Source of the DNA: a virus
DNA length: 46,077 nt
Reading direction: 5' to 3' (one strand)
IMG/VR virus record: IMGVR_UViG_3300013306_000025
Coordinates: 1-46,077 of that record
Shown: piece by piece, positions 12,846 to 20,997 of the stretch
Position numbering within the stretch: position 1 is the stretch's first letter
Layout: each line of letters starts with the position of its first letter
Translations under genes and position numbers: made by a program
Notes under the pieces: model-generated
The model's database searches: none
The model's input: the letters and a program-made list of their open reading frames with translations, nothing else
Told to the model about the DNA's origin: nothing

Positions 12846-12875
12846 TTGCAGGCACTTGAGCAAGTGTTGTAGGAT
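12846..12875 (+). promoter_or_regulatory. Main rightward promoter overlapping a palindromic operator
   Basis: TTGCAG, 18 bases, TAGGAT, about 30 bases before the first rightward gene at 12905. The spacer contains CACTTG-AG-CAAGTG (12853-12866), a perfect 6+6 inverted repeat placed where a bound repressor would block RNA polymerase. The nearby YdaS/Cro-like gene is the natural candidate to bind it. The divergent arrangement with the leftward promoter resembles a lambdoid control region without a CI gene. Confidence 0.6.
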
Positions 12876-12904
12876 GGCGCCATCCACAAACGAGGTTTAC
12901 CCCG

Positions 12905-13108
12905 ATGGTCAACAAACATTTATCACTGCGCGACTACTTGGCAGCCAAAGCCATGCAATCTCTCTTGACTACTAGCCCCATCAGCTACGCAGACGGCAAG
13001 AACGAAGAGGAGACAAACGCGCAGCTGAACTACATAGTTTTCGAAGCGTACCGTGTCGCTGATGCGATGCTTCAAGAAAGAAAATTTAATAAGCCGGAGC
13101 AAAACTGA
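12905..13108 (+). CDS. Hypothetical phage protein (LRDYLAAKAMQ type)
   Basis: The 67-residue protein starts MVNKHLSLRDYLAAKAMQSL and is mostly helical. Many phages carry short proteins with this LRDYxAAKAM opening near their replication genes; function unknown. It is the first rightward gene and is coupled to the HTH gene by TGATG. Confidence 0.75.
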   Translation: MVNKHLSLRDYLAAKAMQSLLTTSPISYADGKNEEETNAQLNYIVFEAYRVADAMLQERKFNKPEQN

Positions 13109-13422
13109 TGGATAAGCGACTCAAAGCACTGACCGACGAGATGATCAAGACTGGCGCACCTGGCGGCCTGCTGAATGCCGTCATGGCGGCTAAGAAATAC
13201 AGTGGCATTCTCCATGCCATCGTAAAGGCAGGCGGCTTTTCACAGTTGGCGCGTGACGTGGGTGTTTCCTATCAAGCCGTCCAGCAGTGGTCGAGCCAAG
13301 GTTACGTGCCGCTGACACGCGTGACGGAGATCGAAGCGCTTTACGGCATTCCGAGAACCGAACTTATGAACCCGAAATACGCAGCCGCCCTGGCCGAGCC
13401 AAAATTCTCAGAAGACGTTTAA
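13108..13422 (+). CDS. YdaS/Cro-like helix-turn-helix regulator
   Basis: The 104-residue protein has a helix-turn-helix at about residues 43-70 (GGFSQLARDVGVSYQAVQQW) followed by the YdaS/Cro type tail (VTEIEALYGIPRTEL). This family in phages and prophages acts as a Cro-like repressor near divergent promoters. Here it is the second rightward gene, and a 6+6 palindrome overlaps the rightward promoter. No opposing CI-type gene is present. Binding to that palindrome is inference. Confidence 0.8.
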   Translation: MDKRLKALTDEMIKTGAPGGLLNAVMAAKKYSGILHAIVKAGGFSQLARDVGVSYQAVQQWSSQGYVPLTRVTEIEALYGIPRTELMNPKYAAALAEPKFSEDV

Positions 13423-13425
13423 GTC

Positions 13426-15432
13426 ATGGGGGCCGCGAAGATGGCATCTCCACTGGAGAGCCTGCGGGCGCCCGACGCTCTGCGGGACTTAAAGCAATGG
13501 CTCGTATGGAAGTTCGAGCCGAATCCTAAACCCGGGAAGAAAGACCTAAAGGTTCCTTATTACGCCAAGTCGGGCACTAAACGCGGATGGATGCCGGGCC
13601 CTCGCAGCAAGAAGGTCGGCCAGGGTTCGCCCGAAGAACTGCCGCTGCTGGTCACATTCGAGGAAGCCAAAGCCGCTGCTGTTGAACGCGGGATGACCGG
13701 CGTCGGCCTGGCAATGGTCGAAGGCTGCCCGGTTACCGCCTTGGACTTCGACCACTGCGTTACTGATGGGGTAATCCATCCCGACGTTGAAGCGCTGATC
13801 GTCGGCACCTACGCCGAGATTAGCCCATCCGGTACTGGCGTTCGCGCGTTCGTAAAGGGCAATCTCGGCGATCGCAGCGACGCGCACCCCGACGATGGAT
13901 CGTTCGGCTTTGAAACCTACGCATCGTCCAGGTTCGTGACATTCACCGGCGACATGACCGGCGACACCATCACCTTCGGCTGCGAGAACGAAGTTTCCGA
14001 ACCGTCTCCTTTGCTGCTCGAGACTTGCGAGAAGCGTTTCGGGCCGAAAGTCGTTCGCCAAATATCGATCGGCAAGAGCGACAAGGAACGCGTGGGCCTT
14101 ACCGACACCCAAATAGCAGAAGTCCTGAAATGGACCGCCGGCGGCGATCACAACCGCTGGATGGCCGTAGGGATGGCCGTGCATCACGAGACGGAAGGCG
14201 AAGGCGAATGGCTTTGGGATGAATGGAGCCAAGGCATTGCCGATTACGAAGGCCCTGACGAGATCCGCTATAAGTGGTCGACCATGGGCAATTACACCGG
14301 CAATGAAAAGACCTTTTGGTCAGTGCTGCGTGAAGCTCAAGCACTCGGCTGCCCGGTCAACGTCGATACGGCTTCACCGGATGAATTCGAAGCTTTGCCG
14401 ATGCCTGTCGGCGGGAAGTTCAAGATTACCTCCGACGACGACTTCGCGGCGCAAGAATCGTCCCTAAAATGGCTGATAAAAGGCTTCTTGCCGAAGGCTA
14501 ATCTCGGCGTACTGTTCGGCGAATCTGGTTCGGGTAAGTCCTTCGCTACGCTGGACTTGAGCGCCGCTATCTGCCGTGGTCTTGAGTTTTGGAATGGTCA
14601 CCGTGTAACCAAAGGGCGAGTGCTCTACGTGGTCGCAGAAGGCGTGTCTGGCTTCCGGCAGCGCATTAAAGCCTACTGCCATCAACAGGCGATCCCCCGC
14701 ATTGGTATGGACGTCATTTACGACATCACCCCGAACCTGACTAACGTGGCGCAGGTCACCGACCTGATTAGCGAGATCCGTCAGCGTGAGCCCTACGACC
14801 TCATTGTAATGGATACCTTCGCCCAGGTTATGGCCGGCGCTGACGAGAATAACGGACAGGATGTAGGCGTCGCATTGGCCGAGTGCAAGCGCATCGCCAA
14901 TCGTTGCGGCGCTATGGTGCTGCTGGTCCACCACAGCGGGAAGGATGCGTCCAAGGGCTCCCGCGGCCACTCGAGCATCAAGGCAGCTTGCGATGTAGAA
15001 ATCAAGGTAGAGCGAAGCAATGACACACGTAGCATCACTACCAGCAAGATGAAGGACGGCGTTGAAGGTATCGGTTACCTGTTCAAGCTGCATACCGTGA
15101 TCCTCGGGGAAGACGAAGACGGCGACGACATCACTAGCTGTATTGTCGAGTTCAAAGGCGCCGGACAGGCTAAACCGGAGCCTAAAAAGAAGACCGGTGC
15201 TAATGAACTGGCCTTCCTGGACGCTCTGCATAACGTTTTCGGACTCTCCGACGAGAAAGCAGGGGTCGAAACGGCCAGGGTTCAAGCGGAATTCTGCGCG
15301 CAGTTCGATCCTAGCAAGCGGCAGAGCTACAAAAATCAGGCTTTTAAACGTGCAATGGAAACGCTTTTGGAGAAAGGCGCCATTTTTGAGGAAAACGGGA
15401 GCATTTTCATACACGCAGAAAATGCAGAATGA
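13426..15432 (+). CDS. Primase-helicase (PriCT plus RepA-like AAA ATPase)
   Basis: The 668-residue protein joins a primase-polymerase-like N-terminal half (WKFEPNPKPGKKDLKVPYYA, ALDFDHCV and FETYASSRFVTFTG) with a PriCT-type region (RWMAVGMAVHHETEGEG) and a RepA-like hexameric helicase. The helicase has Walker A GESGSGKSF near residue 366, Walker B VMDTFAQ near 461 and LLVHHSGKD near 502. It would prime and unwind phage DNA for the split PolA. It lies just upstream of the repeat-rich origin candidate. An alternative start five codons in (MASPLES) is possible. Confidence 0.85.
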   Translation: MGAAKMASPLESLRAPDALRDLKQWLVWKFEPNPKPGKKDLKVPYYAKSGTKRGWMPGPRSKKVGQGSPEELPLLVTFEEAKAAAVERGMTGVGLAMVEGCPVTALDFDHCVTDGVIHPDVEALIVGTYAEISPSGTGVRAFVKGNLGDRSDAHPDDGSFGFETYASSRFVTFTGDMTGDTITFGCENEVSEPSPLLLETCEKRFGPKVVRQISIGKSDKERVGLTDTQIAEVLKWTAGGDHNRWMAVGMAVHHETEGEGEWLWDEWSQGIADYEGPDEIRYKWSTMGNYTGNEKTFWSVLREAQALGCPVNVDTASPDEFEALPMPVGGKFKITSDDDFAAQESSLKWLIKGFLPKANLGVLFGESGSGKSFATLDLSAAICRGLEFWNGHRVTKGRVLYVVAEGVSGFRQRIKAYCHQQAIPRIGMDVIYDITPNLTNVAQVTDLISEIRQREPYDLIVMDTFAQVMAGADENNGQDVGVALAECKRIANRCGAMVLLVHHSGKDASKGSRGHSSIKAACDVEIKVERSNDTRSITTSKMKDGVEGIGYLFKLHTVILGEDEDGDDITSCIVEFKGAGQAKPEPKKKTGANELAFLDALHNVFGLSDEKAGVETARVQAEFCAQFDPSKRQSYKNQAFKRAMETLLEKGAIFEENGSIFIHAENAE

Positions 15433-15688
15433 TAAAGGTTGCATTGCAAATAGGGTTGCAAATTGCTTATTTGCAACTCGGTTAAGGTTGCATTGCACAC
15501 ACTCCCCTTTAGGGGTGTGCAACGTGCAACCCTGTTTTTCTGCAACGCAACAGGAAAGACGCAAGAAATGCAGATTCACTGATACACGTAGAAATTGCGC
15601 GTTTAGCTGTTAACGACCCCTGGCCGATCCGCTGTTCACTGGTGGCTGGTTCTCGGGTACGCTGATCGCACATCAGCGGAGAATTGAA
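15433..15688. other. Repeat-rich noncoding region, candidate replication origin
   Basis: No gene fits in these 256 bases. The first half is packed with GTTGCA/TGCAAC words: the 14-mer AAGGTTGCATTGCA occurs twice (15435-15448 and 15484-15497), GGTTGCAAATTGC and TTTGCAAC lie between, and GTGCAACCC and CTGCAAC follow. TTGCACAC (15493-15500) and GTGTGCAA (15515-15522) form an 8-bp perfect stem around a C-rich/G-rich loop. Iteron-like repeats plus a stem directly behind a primase-helicase gene are what an origin looks like, but this is not proven. Confidence 0.5.
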
Positions 15689-15859
15689 ATGTCATGTGCC
15701 GGATGCGCTCGGCGTCGAGCGAAACTCAAAAAACTATTGGACTTAGCCAATGAACGATTCGAAGAACTCAAGCAACGGATTACTGGTACTCAAGATCCCT
15801 CAGGTTCTCGGAAAGGAGATGGTTCAGCTACTGACGGATCACATCACACCGATCGCTGA
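15689..15859 (+). CDS. Small CxxC protein
   Basis: A 56-residue protein starting MSCAGCARRRAKLKKLLDLA, with one CxxC pair, a basic helix and a polar tail. Short CxxC proteins of this kind are common ahead of HNH and terminase genes in phages. GGAGA lies eight bases before the ATG. It overlaps the next ORF in another frame by 110 bases, which is unusual and lowers certainty for one of the two. Confidence 0.55.
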   Translation: MSCAGCARRRAKLKKLLDLANERFEELKQRITGTQDPSGSRKGDGSATDGSHHTDR

Positions 15860-16163
15860 CCAACTGGGCTTAGAGCCAATGGTCTTGGATGGTGGCGCCG
15901 ATATCCGCATCGAGAAAGGCACTGACGCTTTGCTTGAGCGCGTATGCGTGGCGCTAGAGGCATTGGTCAAGCAAGGAGAGCCACCCGAGGTTAGCGAGGC
16001 TCAGATCGCACCACAGGCGCTCAACGCTAGGCCGACAGGGTTGAACAGTCGTCCTACTGAGGCCGATACGCTAAGAGCATGCATGGAGAGATCCTTCCGC
16101 GAGCGTGAGCATCGCCAGCTAGGGCAGTTCATCACCAACCTAGGGAAGCCAACCGATGGCTAA
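15750..16163 (+). CDS. Hypothetical protein upstream of HNH
   Basis: The 137-residue protein starts MNDSKNSSNGLLVLKIPQVL and has a folded-looking first part (LLTDHITPIADQLGLEPMVL) and a polar C-terminal half. No strong Shine-Dalgarno precedes the ATG, which lies within the CxxC gene. It overlaps the HNH gene by eight bases. Function unknown. Confidence 0.55.
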   Translation: MNDSKNSSNGLLVLKIPQVLGKEMVQLLTDHITPIADQLGLEPMVLDGGADIRIEKGTDALLERVCVALEALVKQGEPPEVSEAQIAPQALNARPTGLNSRPTEADTLRACMERSFREREHRQLGQFITNLGKPTDG

Positions 16164-16509
16164 GTCCCGCGTCACCATGCAGCCCACTCGCGCCAAGGAG
16201 GTCAGCACGCAGGCTGTGCAGATGCTGAACCCTGACGCATGGCGTGAAGGGCTGACCACTGCACAGCGTGGATATGGAGGCAAGTGGCAGCGTGCACGCC
16301 TTGCATACCTAACCAAGCATCCGCTATGCAGGATGTGCGAGGCGCAAGGCCGAGTCACTGAAGCTACCCTGGTCGACCACATCAAGGACCATCGAGGCGA
16401 CATGACGCTGTTTTGGGACAGCGAGGGTAACTGGCAGCCCCTGTGCAAGCCGTGCCACGGGATCAAGACGGCAGCAGATGGTGGCATCGGAGCCAACCGA
16501 AAAGGTTAG
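16156..16509 (+). CDS. HNH endonuclease (packaging-associated)
   Basis: The 117-residue protein has the HNH fold: C58xxC61, the catalytic-type VDHI (D74, H75), N92 and a second knuckle C97xxC100 H101. In HK97-like phages an HNH protein encoded beside the terminase assists cos cleavage and packaging. It lies directly before the noncoding region and the terminase small subunit, matching that role. Confidence 0.9.
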   Translation: MAKSRVTMQPTRAKEVSTQAVQMLNPDAWREGLTTAQRGYGGKWQRARLAYLTKHPLCRMCEAQGRVTEATLVDHIKDHRGDMTLFWDSEGNWQPLCKPCHGIKTAADGGIGANRKG

Positions 16510-16751
16510 GCCCACCCCTCTAAGCAAAACTAAAACGCATAAGGCCTCGATCATTCGGGGCTTTTCTTTGCGCGCAATTCCTGCGGGTTTTACGGGCCGC
16601 GATGGCTCTAGCTCGGGCCTCGGGGGGTATCTGCGTATCCTGCGGGTGCCGCCCTCCCTGATCGCGCCGACCCCTTTTAGAGATTTTTTAGTCCTACAGC
16701 CTTTTGTTGACCGTGTTAATCTGAAAACACACGTAACATGCGAGTTAACAA
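16510..16751. other. Noncoding region between HNH and terminase, candidate packaging site
   Basis: These 242 bases contain no convincing gene. They hold a terminator near the left end, then a GC-rich stretch with the direct repeat TCCTGCGGGT (16579-16588 and 16638-16647) and short inverted repeats (GCGG-GTG-CCGC). The right end turns AT-rich before the terminase gene. In phages with this gene order cos usually lies here, so the region is the first place to look for the packaging site. I cannot define the cut. Confidence 0.35.
16541..16569 (+). terminator. Rho-independent terminator, rightward
   Basis: GCCTCG-ATCATT-CGGGGC (one G-U pair) flanked by AA and followed by CTTTTCTTT. It follows the HNH gene and would separate the replication-side transcript from the morphogenesis transcript. 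Confidence 0.65.
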
Positions 16752-17240
16752 ATGCTCAGTGAATCCCAGCAAAAATTCGTGGAAGCCACCCTGCGCGGCG
16801 CCGGCCCTAAAGCTGCAGCCATTGCCGCGGGACTTAGCGAGAAAACCGCAGCGTCTGCCGGCTCGCGAATGCGCAGACACCCTACGATCGTGGCCGCACT
16901 GGAGGCTGTCGGGTTCGCTACCCCCGGTGCACCCCTGACTGTCAAAGCGCCTGCCCCAAGAGCTAACCAACCAGAAGAAAAGGAGCCTGAAGAGGTTGCG
17001 GATATCGGCTTGCCGCAGACGGAAGATTCATTGGAATTCCTTGAAGCCGTGGTCGCGAACCCGAACATTCCGCTAGGCCGCCGCCTGGAAGCTGCAAAAA
17101 CTTTGCTTCCGTTTCAGCACGCCAAGATCGGCGAGAAGGGGAAGAAAGCGACGAAAGCGGAAGGCGCAGCGAACGCCGCCGCCGAGGGCAACAAGTTCGG
17201 CGCTCGGGCAGCGCCTGCAGCGCTGAAGGCCGTTAAATAA
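16752..17240 (+). CDS. terS: Terminase small subunit
   Basis: The 162-residue protein opens with a DNA-binding helix-turn-helix region (QQKFVEATLRGAGPKAAAIA, then SRMRRHP) typical of small terminase subunits, followed by a proline/alanine/glutamate-rich linker and a basic tail. It should recognise the packaging site and load the large subunit, which begins one base before its stop ends. Length is normal for the family. Confidence 0.8.
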   Translation: MLSESQQKFVEATLRGAGPKAAAIAAGLSEKTAASAGSRMRRHPTIVAALEAVGFATPGAPLTVKAPAPRANQPEEKEPEEVADIGLPQTEDSLEFLEAVVANPNIPLGRRLEAAKTLLPFQHAKIGEKGKKATKAEGAANAAAEGNKFGARAAPAALKAVK

Positions 17241-18910
17241 TGGGAATTCCGGCATGGACCACTGCCTGCCCAAATTGGGAAGACCGGATCATCAAAGGCG
17301 AAAGCCTGATCCCGTTTGAACCTCTCTTCCCTGACTCGGCCGCCGCCGCCAGGCAGGTTTTGCATTGCCTTAGGATCGTCGACGCCCCGGGTAGCCCAAC
17401 GATAGGCGAAGCGTGCGAACCCTGGACGGACGATTTGGTTAACGCGATCTTTGGCGCGTACAACTCGGAGACCGGGGAACAGTTGATCAAGGAGTTCTTT
17501 CTTCTGATCAGCAAGAAGAACTCCAAGTCAACCCTGGCCGCGGCGATCATGATGACCGTCCTGATCCAGAACTGGCGGATGTCTGCCGAGTTCATCATTC
17601 TTGCGCCGACCAAGGAGGTAGCCGATAACGCTTTCGCCCCCGCTCGTGACATGGTGAAGAACGATCCGGAATTGGACAGCATGATGCAGGTTCAGGATCA
17701 CCTCCGGACCATCACGCACTTGGCCACCGGCGCGACACTCAAAGTCGTAGCGGCGGATACGAACACTGTCGGCGGGAAGAAGGCTGCGGTTGTTTTGGTC
17801 GATGAGATCCACTTGTTCGGCAAGAATCCGAACGCTGAGAAAATGTTGCTTGAGGCTACTGGCGGCTTGGCTTCTCGTCCGGAAGGTTTTGTGCTGTACC
17901 TGACAACGCAGTCGGATGAACCACCGGCCGGCGTATTCCGTTCCAAGCTGCTTTACGCTCGTAAGGTGCGTGACGGCGAGATCGTAGATCCTCAGTTCCT
18001 CCCAGTGCTGTACGAATTCCCGGAAGCGATGATCGAGTCTAAGGCCTACCTTGATCCGGAAAACTTCTACATCACGAACCCCAACCTTGGCCGCTCGACC
18101 AGTGTCGAATTCATCCTGCGCAAGATCAAGCAGGCCCGGGAAATGGGCGAGCCGGAATTACTGAACGTTCTAGCCAAGTATCTGAACGTCGAAATCGGGC
18201 TGGCGCTGCGGACCGATCGATGGGCGGGCGCCGATTACTGGCAAGCCCAGTCGGATCGTTCGGTAACCCTCGACGCTCTGCTAGATCGCGCTGAGGTGAT
18301 CGACGTAGGGATCGACGGCGGCGGCCTGGACGACTTGCTAGGGTTGTCCCTGGTAGGACGGGAGAGGGACACAGGCGATTGGCTGGTGTGGTGCAAAGGA
18401 TGGGCACACCCTTCGGCGATGAAACGCAACCTGCAGGAAGCGGCCAGGTTCGAAGACTTCGCCCGGGCCGGTGACCTGGTAATGGTTTCCCACATCGGTG
18501 ACGACGTGACGGAAGTCTGCGACATCGTTGAACGCGTTTACGATTCAGGCTTACTCGACAAGATCGGCGTTGACCCCGTGGGCATCGGCGCCATTTTTGA
18601 CGAACTGGTCGCGCGGTCGATCCCGGAAGACAAGATTGTCGGTATTAGCCAGGGTTGGAAACTCGGCGGCGCTATCAAGACCACTGAACGCCGCCTGGCC
18701 GAAGGGAAGCTGAAGCATGCGGAGCAGCCTTTGATGTCGTGGTGCGTATCGAACTGCCGTGTAGAGCCTCGGGCAAACTCGATCCTGATCACGAAACAGG
18801 CTTCAGGCTCGGCAAAGATCGACCCGGTGATGGCGCTGTTCAACGCGGTGTCGTTGATGGCCTTGAACCCGGCAGCAGCGCACAAAAAGTTTCAAATGCT
18901 GTTTTTATGA
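17240..18910 (+). CDS. terL: Terminase large subunit
   Basis: The 556-residue protein is an HK97-type large terminase (Terminase_1 type). The ATPase has a deviant P-loop SKKNSKST (91-98) and Walker B VVLVDEIHLFGK (D188, E189). The nuclease half includes VGIDGGGLDDLLG, where aspartates bind metal. It translocates DNA through the portal and cuts it. TAATG overlap with the small subunit. Confidence 0.95.
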   Translation: MGIPAWTTACPNWEDRIIKGESLIPFEPLFPDSAAAARQVLHCLRIVDAPGSPTIGEACEPWTDDLVNAIFGAYNSETGEQLIKEFFLLISKKNSKSTLAAAIMMTVLIQNWRMSAEFIILAPTKEVADNAFAPARDMVKNDPELDSMMQVQDHLRTITHLATGATLKVVAADTNTVGGKKAAVVLVDEIHLFGKNPNAEKMLLEATGGLASRPEGFVLYLTTQSDEPPAGVFRSKLLYARKVRDGEIVDPQFLPVLYEFPEAMIESKAYLDPENFYITNPNLGRSTSVEFILRKIKQAREMGEPELLNVLAKYLNVEIGLALRTDRWAGADYWQAQSDRSVTLDALLDRAEVIDVGIDGGGLDDLLGLSLVGRERDTGDWLVWCKGWAHPSAMKRNLQEAARFEDFARAGDLVMVSHIGDDVTEVCDIVERVYDSGLLDKIGVDPVGIGAIFDELVARSIPEDKIVGISQGWKLGGAIKTTERRLAEGKLKHAEQPLMSWCVSNCRVEPRANSILITKQASGSAKIDPVMALFNAVSLMALNPAAAHKKFQMLFL

Positions 18911-18944
18911 GTTACAGTGCGCGTAATTTACCGGAGCTGTATAC

Positions 18945-20912
18945 ATGAACAGAGCCTATAGCGTTCTTGACGTAAAAGCGGTTAACGCTGAAACGCGGAC
19001 CATCACCGGATGGGCGACAACCCCGGGTGTCGATCGTGTAGGCGACATCGTGGAACCGCTCGGCGTGCAGTACAAAAACCCGCTTCCGCTCCTGTGGCAG
19101 CATGATCACCAGCAACCTGTGGGCCTGGTCGAATTCGGCAAGCCGACCGCTAAAGGCGTTCCGTTCACCGCGACTTTCGCCGAAGTGACAGAGCCTGTAG
19201 GCTTGTTCAACCGTATCGAAGAGGCATGGCAGTCGGTTAAAGCCGGCTTGGTTCGTGCGGTGTCGATCGGCTTTCGCGACATGGGTTCGGAACCGATCAA
19301 AGGTAGCTGGGGCACCCGATTCCTGAAAACTGAAGTTTACGAATTGTCACTCGTCACCATTCCCGCAAACGCGGAGGCGACGATTACCAGTATCAAAGCG
19401 TTCGACATTGGAGCACCTGCCGCGTCCGGCAAAAAGGAATTCACTGTCGTCAAGCTTGAAAAACCCGCCGGCGCTTCGGCACCCGTTGTAAAACACATTC
19501 CTGTAGTTCCGAAGCCCGAGGAGGGCCAAGACATGAAATTCGGTGAACAAATTAAATCGTTCCAAGCTGCCTTGGAACTGAAAATGGCTCGACAAACCGA
19601 GCTGATGGAAAAAGCGGGCGAAGAAGGCCGTAGCCTGGACGCTACCGAGTCGGAAGAGTTCGACACCCTGTCGGACGAAATCACCGCCACCCAAACCCAC
19701 ATCAAGCGCTTGGAAGTGATGGAGAAGTCCAACGTTGCCGCCGCTAAGCCCGTGGTAGACACAACTGGTATGCAGGAACGCAACCGCGCTCCCGCAATCG
19801 TCAAATCGGTGAAGAACGAAGAGAAAGGCGTGGGCTTCGCCAAGTTCGCCCTGGCGATGTACGCCGGTAAAGGCGATGTGTCAAGCGCCAAGGCCTTCGC
19901 GGAACACAAGTTCCCGGACGACGTCCGTCTGCAAGGCATCATGAAAGCCGCCGTAGCCGCGGGCACCACTACCGACCCAACTTGGGCGGGCAACCTGGTC
20001 GATTACACCAACCTTTCGTCGGAATTTATCGACTTTTTGCGTCCTCGCACAATTGTAGGTCAGTTCGGCGCCGGTAACGTGCCGTCGCTGCGCCGTGTGC
20101 CGTTCAACGTGCGCATCCCCGGCAAAACCTCTGCGGGTTCCGCAGCGTGGGTTGGCGAGGGCTACCGCAAGAAAGTGACCAAGTCCGGCTATGAAGCCCA
20201 AACCCTCACCTGGGCGAAAATCGCAGCAATCTCCGTCGTCACCGACGAGCTGTCGCGCTTCTCTGACCCAGCTATCCAAACCCTGGTGCGTGACGACCTG
20301 GCAGACGCCGTGATCGAGCGTATGGACGTGGATTTTGTCGATCCAGACAAGGCAGTAGGCACCGGCGCTTCGGCTAGCCCCGCTTCTATCACCAACGGCG
20401 TCACCCCAATTCCGTCCAGTGGCACCGATGCTGACAGCGTTCGCGCTGACATCGCGGCTCTGTGGGCCGAGGCGGATGCTACCAACCTGCCTACGGCTAG
20501 CGCGGTCTACATCACCGACGCCAAGACTGCTCGCGCTCTGTCGCTCCTGCGTAACCCGCTCGGCGCTACTGAGTTCCCGGGCGTCACCATGGCCGGCGGC
20601 AGCATCGATTCGGTTCCGTTGATCGTGTCGAACTACGTACCGTCTGACTCCAGCGGCTCTCTGTTCATCCTGGCTTTTGCCAGCGAGATCTACCTGGCTG
20701 ACGACGGCGTGGTGACCATCGATCTGTCGAAGGAAGCAACAATCTTCCTCGACGACGACGCTGCAAACGCCACGCCAACTGCTGCGCAGCTCGTCAGCAT
20801 GTTTCAAACTAACCAAACGGCCATACGCGCCGAGCGCTGGGTACGATGGCAGAAGCGGAGACCGCAGGCTGTGGCCTTCCTCGATTCGGTGAATTGGGGG
20901 GTAGGACCATAA
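18945..20912 (+). CDS. Prohead protease-major capsid protein fusion
   Basis: The 655-residue chain starts with a U35-type prohead protease (HDH at 53-55 in LLWQHDHQQP, S107 in VRAVSIGF) and continues without a stop into an HK97-fold major capsid protein: a helical delta-like scaffold (about 200-290) and the shell domain (for example DELSRFSDPAIQTLVRDDLA). Usually these are two genes. An in-frame ATG at 19533 (M197) with GAGGAGGG about seven to nine bases upstream would give a 459-residue capsid-only product, so one gene could supply few protease-bearing chains and many capsid subunits. Confidence 0.9.
   Translation: MNRAYSVLDVKAVNAETRTITGWATTPGVDRVGDIVEPLGVQYKNPLPLLWQHDHQQPVGLVEFGKPTAKGVPFTATFAEVTEPVGLFNRIEEAWQSVKAGLVRAVSIGFRDMGSEPIKGSWGTRFLKTEVYELSLVTIPANAEATITSIKAFDIGAPAASGKKEFTVVKLEKPAGASAPVVKHIPVVPKPEEGQDMKFGEQIKSFQAALELKMARQTELMEKAGEEGRSLDATESEEFDTLSDEITATQTHIKRLEVMEKSNVAAAKPVVDTTGMQERNRAPAIVKSVKNEEKGVGFAKFALAMYAGKGDVSSAKAFAEHKFPDDVRLQGIMKAAVAAGTTTDPTWAGNLVDYTNLSSEFIDFLRPRTIVGQFGAGNVPSLRRVPFNVRIPGKTSAGSAAWVGEGYRKKVTKSGYEAQTLTWAKIAAISVVTDELSRFSDPAIQTLVRDDLADAVIERMDVDFVDPDKAVGTGASASPASITNGVTPIPSSGTDADSVRADIAALWAEADATNLPTASAVYITDAKTARALSLLRNPLGATEFPGVTMAGGSIDSVPLIVSNYVPSDSSGSLFILAFASEIYLADDGVVTIDLSKEATIFLDDDAANATPTAAQLVSMFQTNQTAIRAERWVRWQKRRPQAVAFLDSVNWGVGP
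19515..19535 (+). promoter_or_regulatory. Internal ribosome binding site for separate capsid protein
   Basis: GAGGAGGG followed by CCAAGAC and an in-frame ATG (19533) within the protease-capsid gene. The strength and spacing are better than at most true starts in this genome, and the position is exactly between the protease and scaffold domains. Expected product: residues 197-655. Confidence 0.6.
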
Positions 20913-20915
20913 CTG

Positions 20916-20943
20916 TAGACAGACACTTTTAGTCTGGTACACT
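20916..20943 (+). promoter_or_regulatory. Possible promoter after the capsid gene
   Basis: TAGACA, 16 bases, TACACT with an extended -10 (TGGTACACT). It lies between the capsid stop and a terminator that it would have to read through, so its role is unclear. Confidence 0.35.
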
Positions 20944-20977
20944 AAAGGCCGATACAGAATTCTGTACCGGCCTTTTT
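20944..20977 (+). terminator. Strong rightward terminator behind the capsid gene
   Basis: AAGGCCGATACAG-AATT-CTGTACCGGCCTT forms a 13-bp stem with one A-C mismatch, followed by TTT. It limits read-through from the capsid gene into the homing endonuclease and portal genes. Confidence 0.85.
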
Positions 20978-20997
20978 CATTTCCACGAGAAATATCC

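Noticed and set aside
14464-15579. 371-codon open frame antisense to the primase-helicase
   Set aside because: It overlaps a clearly recognised ATPase domain in the other strand and continues into the repeat-rich candidate origin. No protein features were seen.
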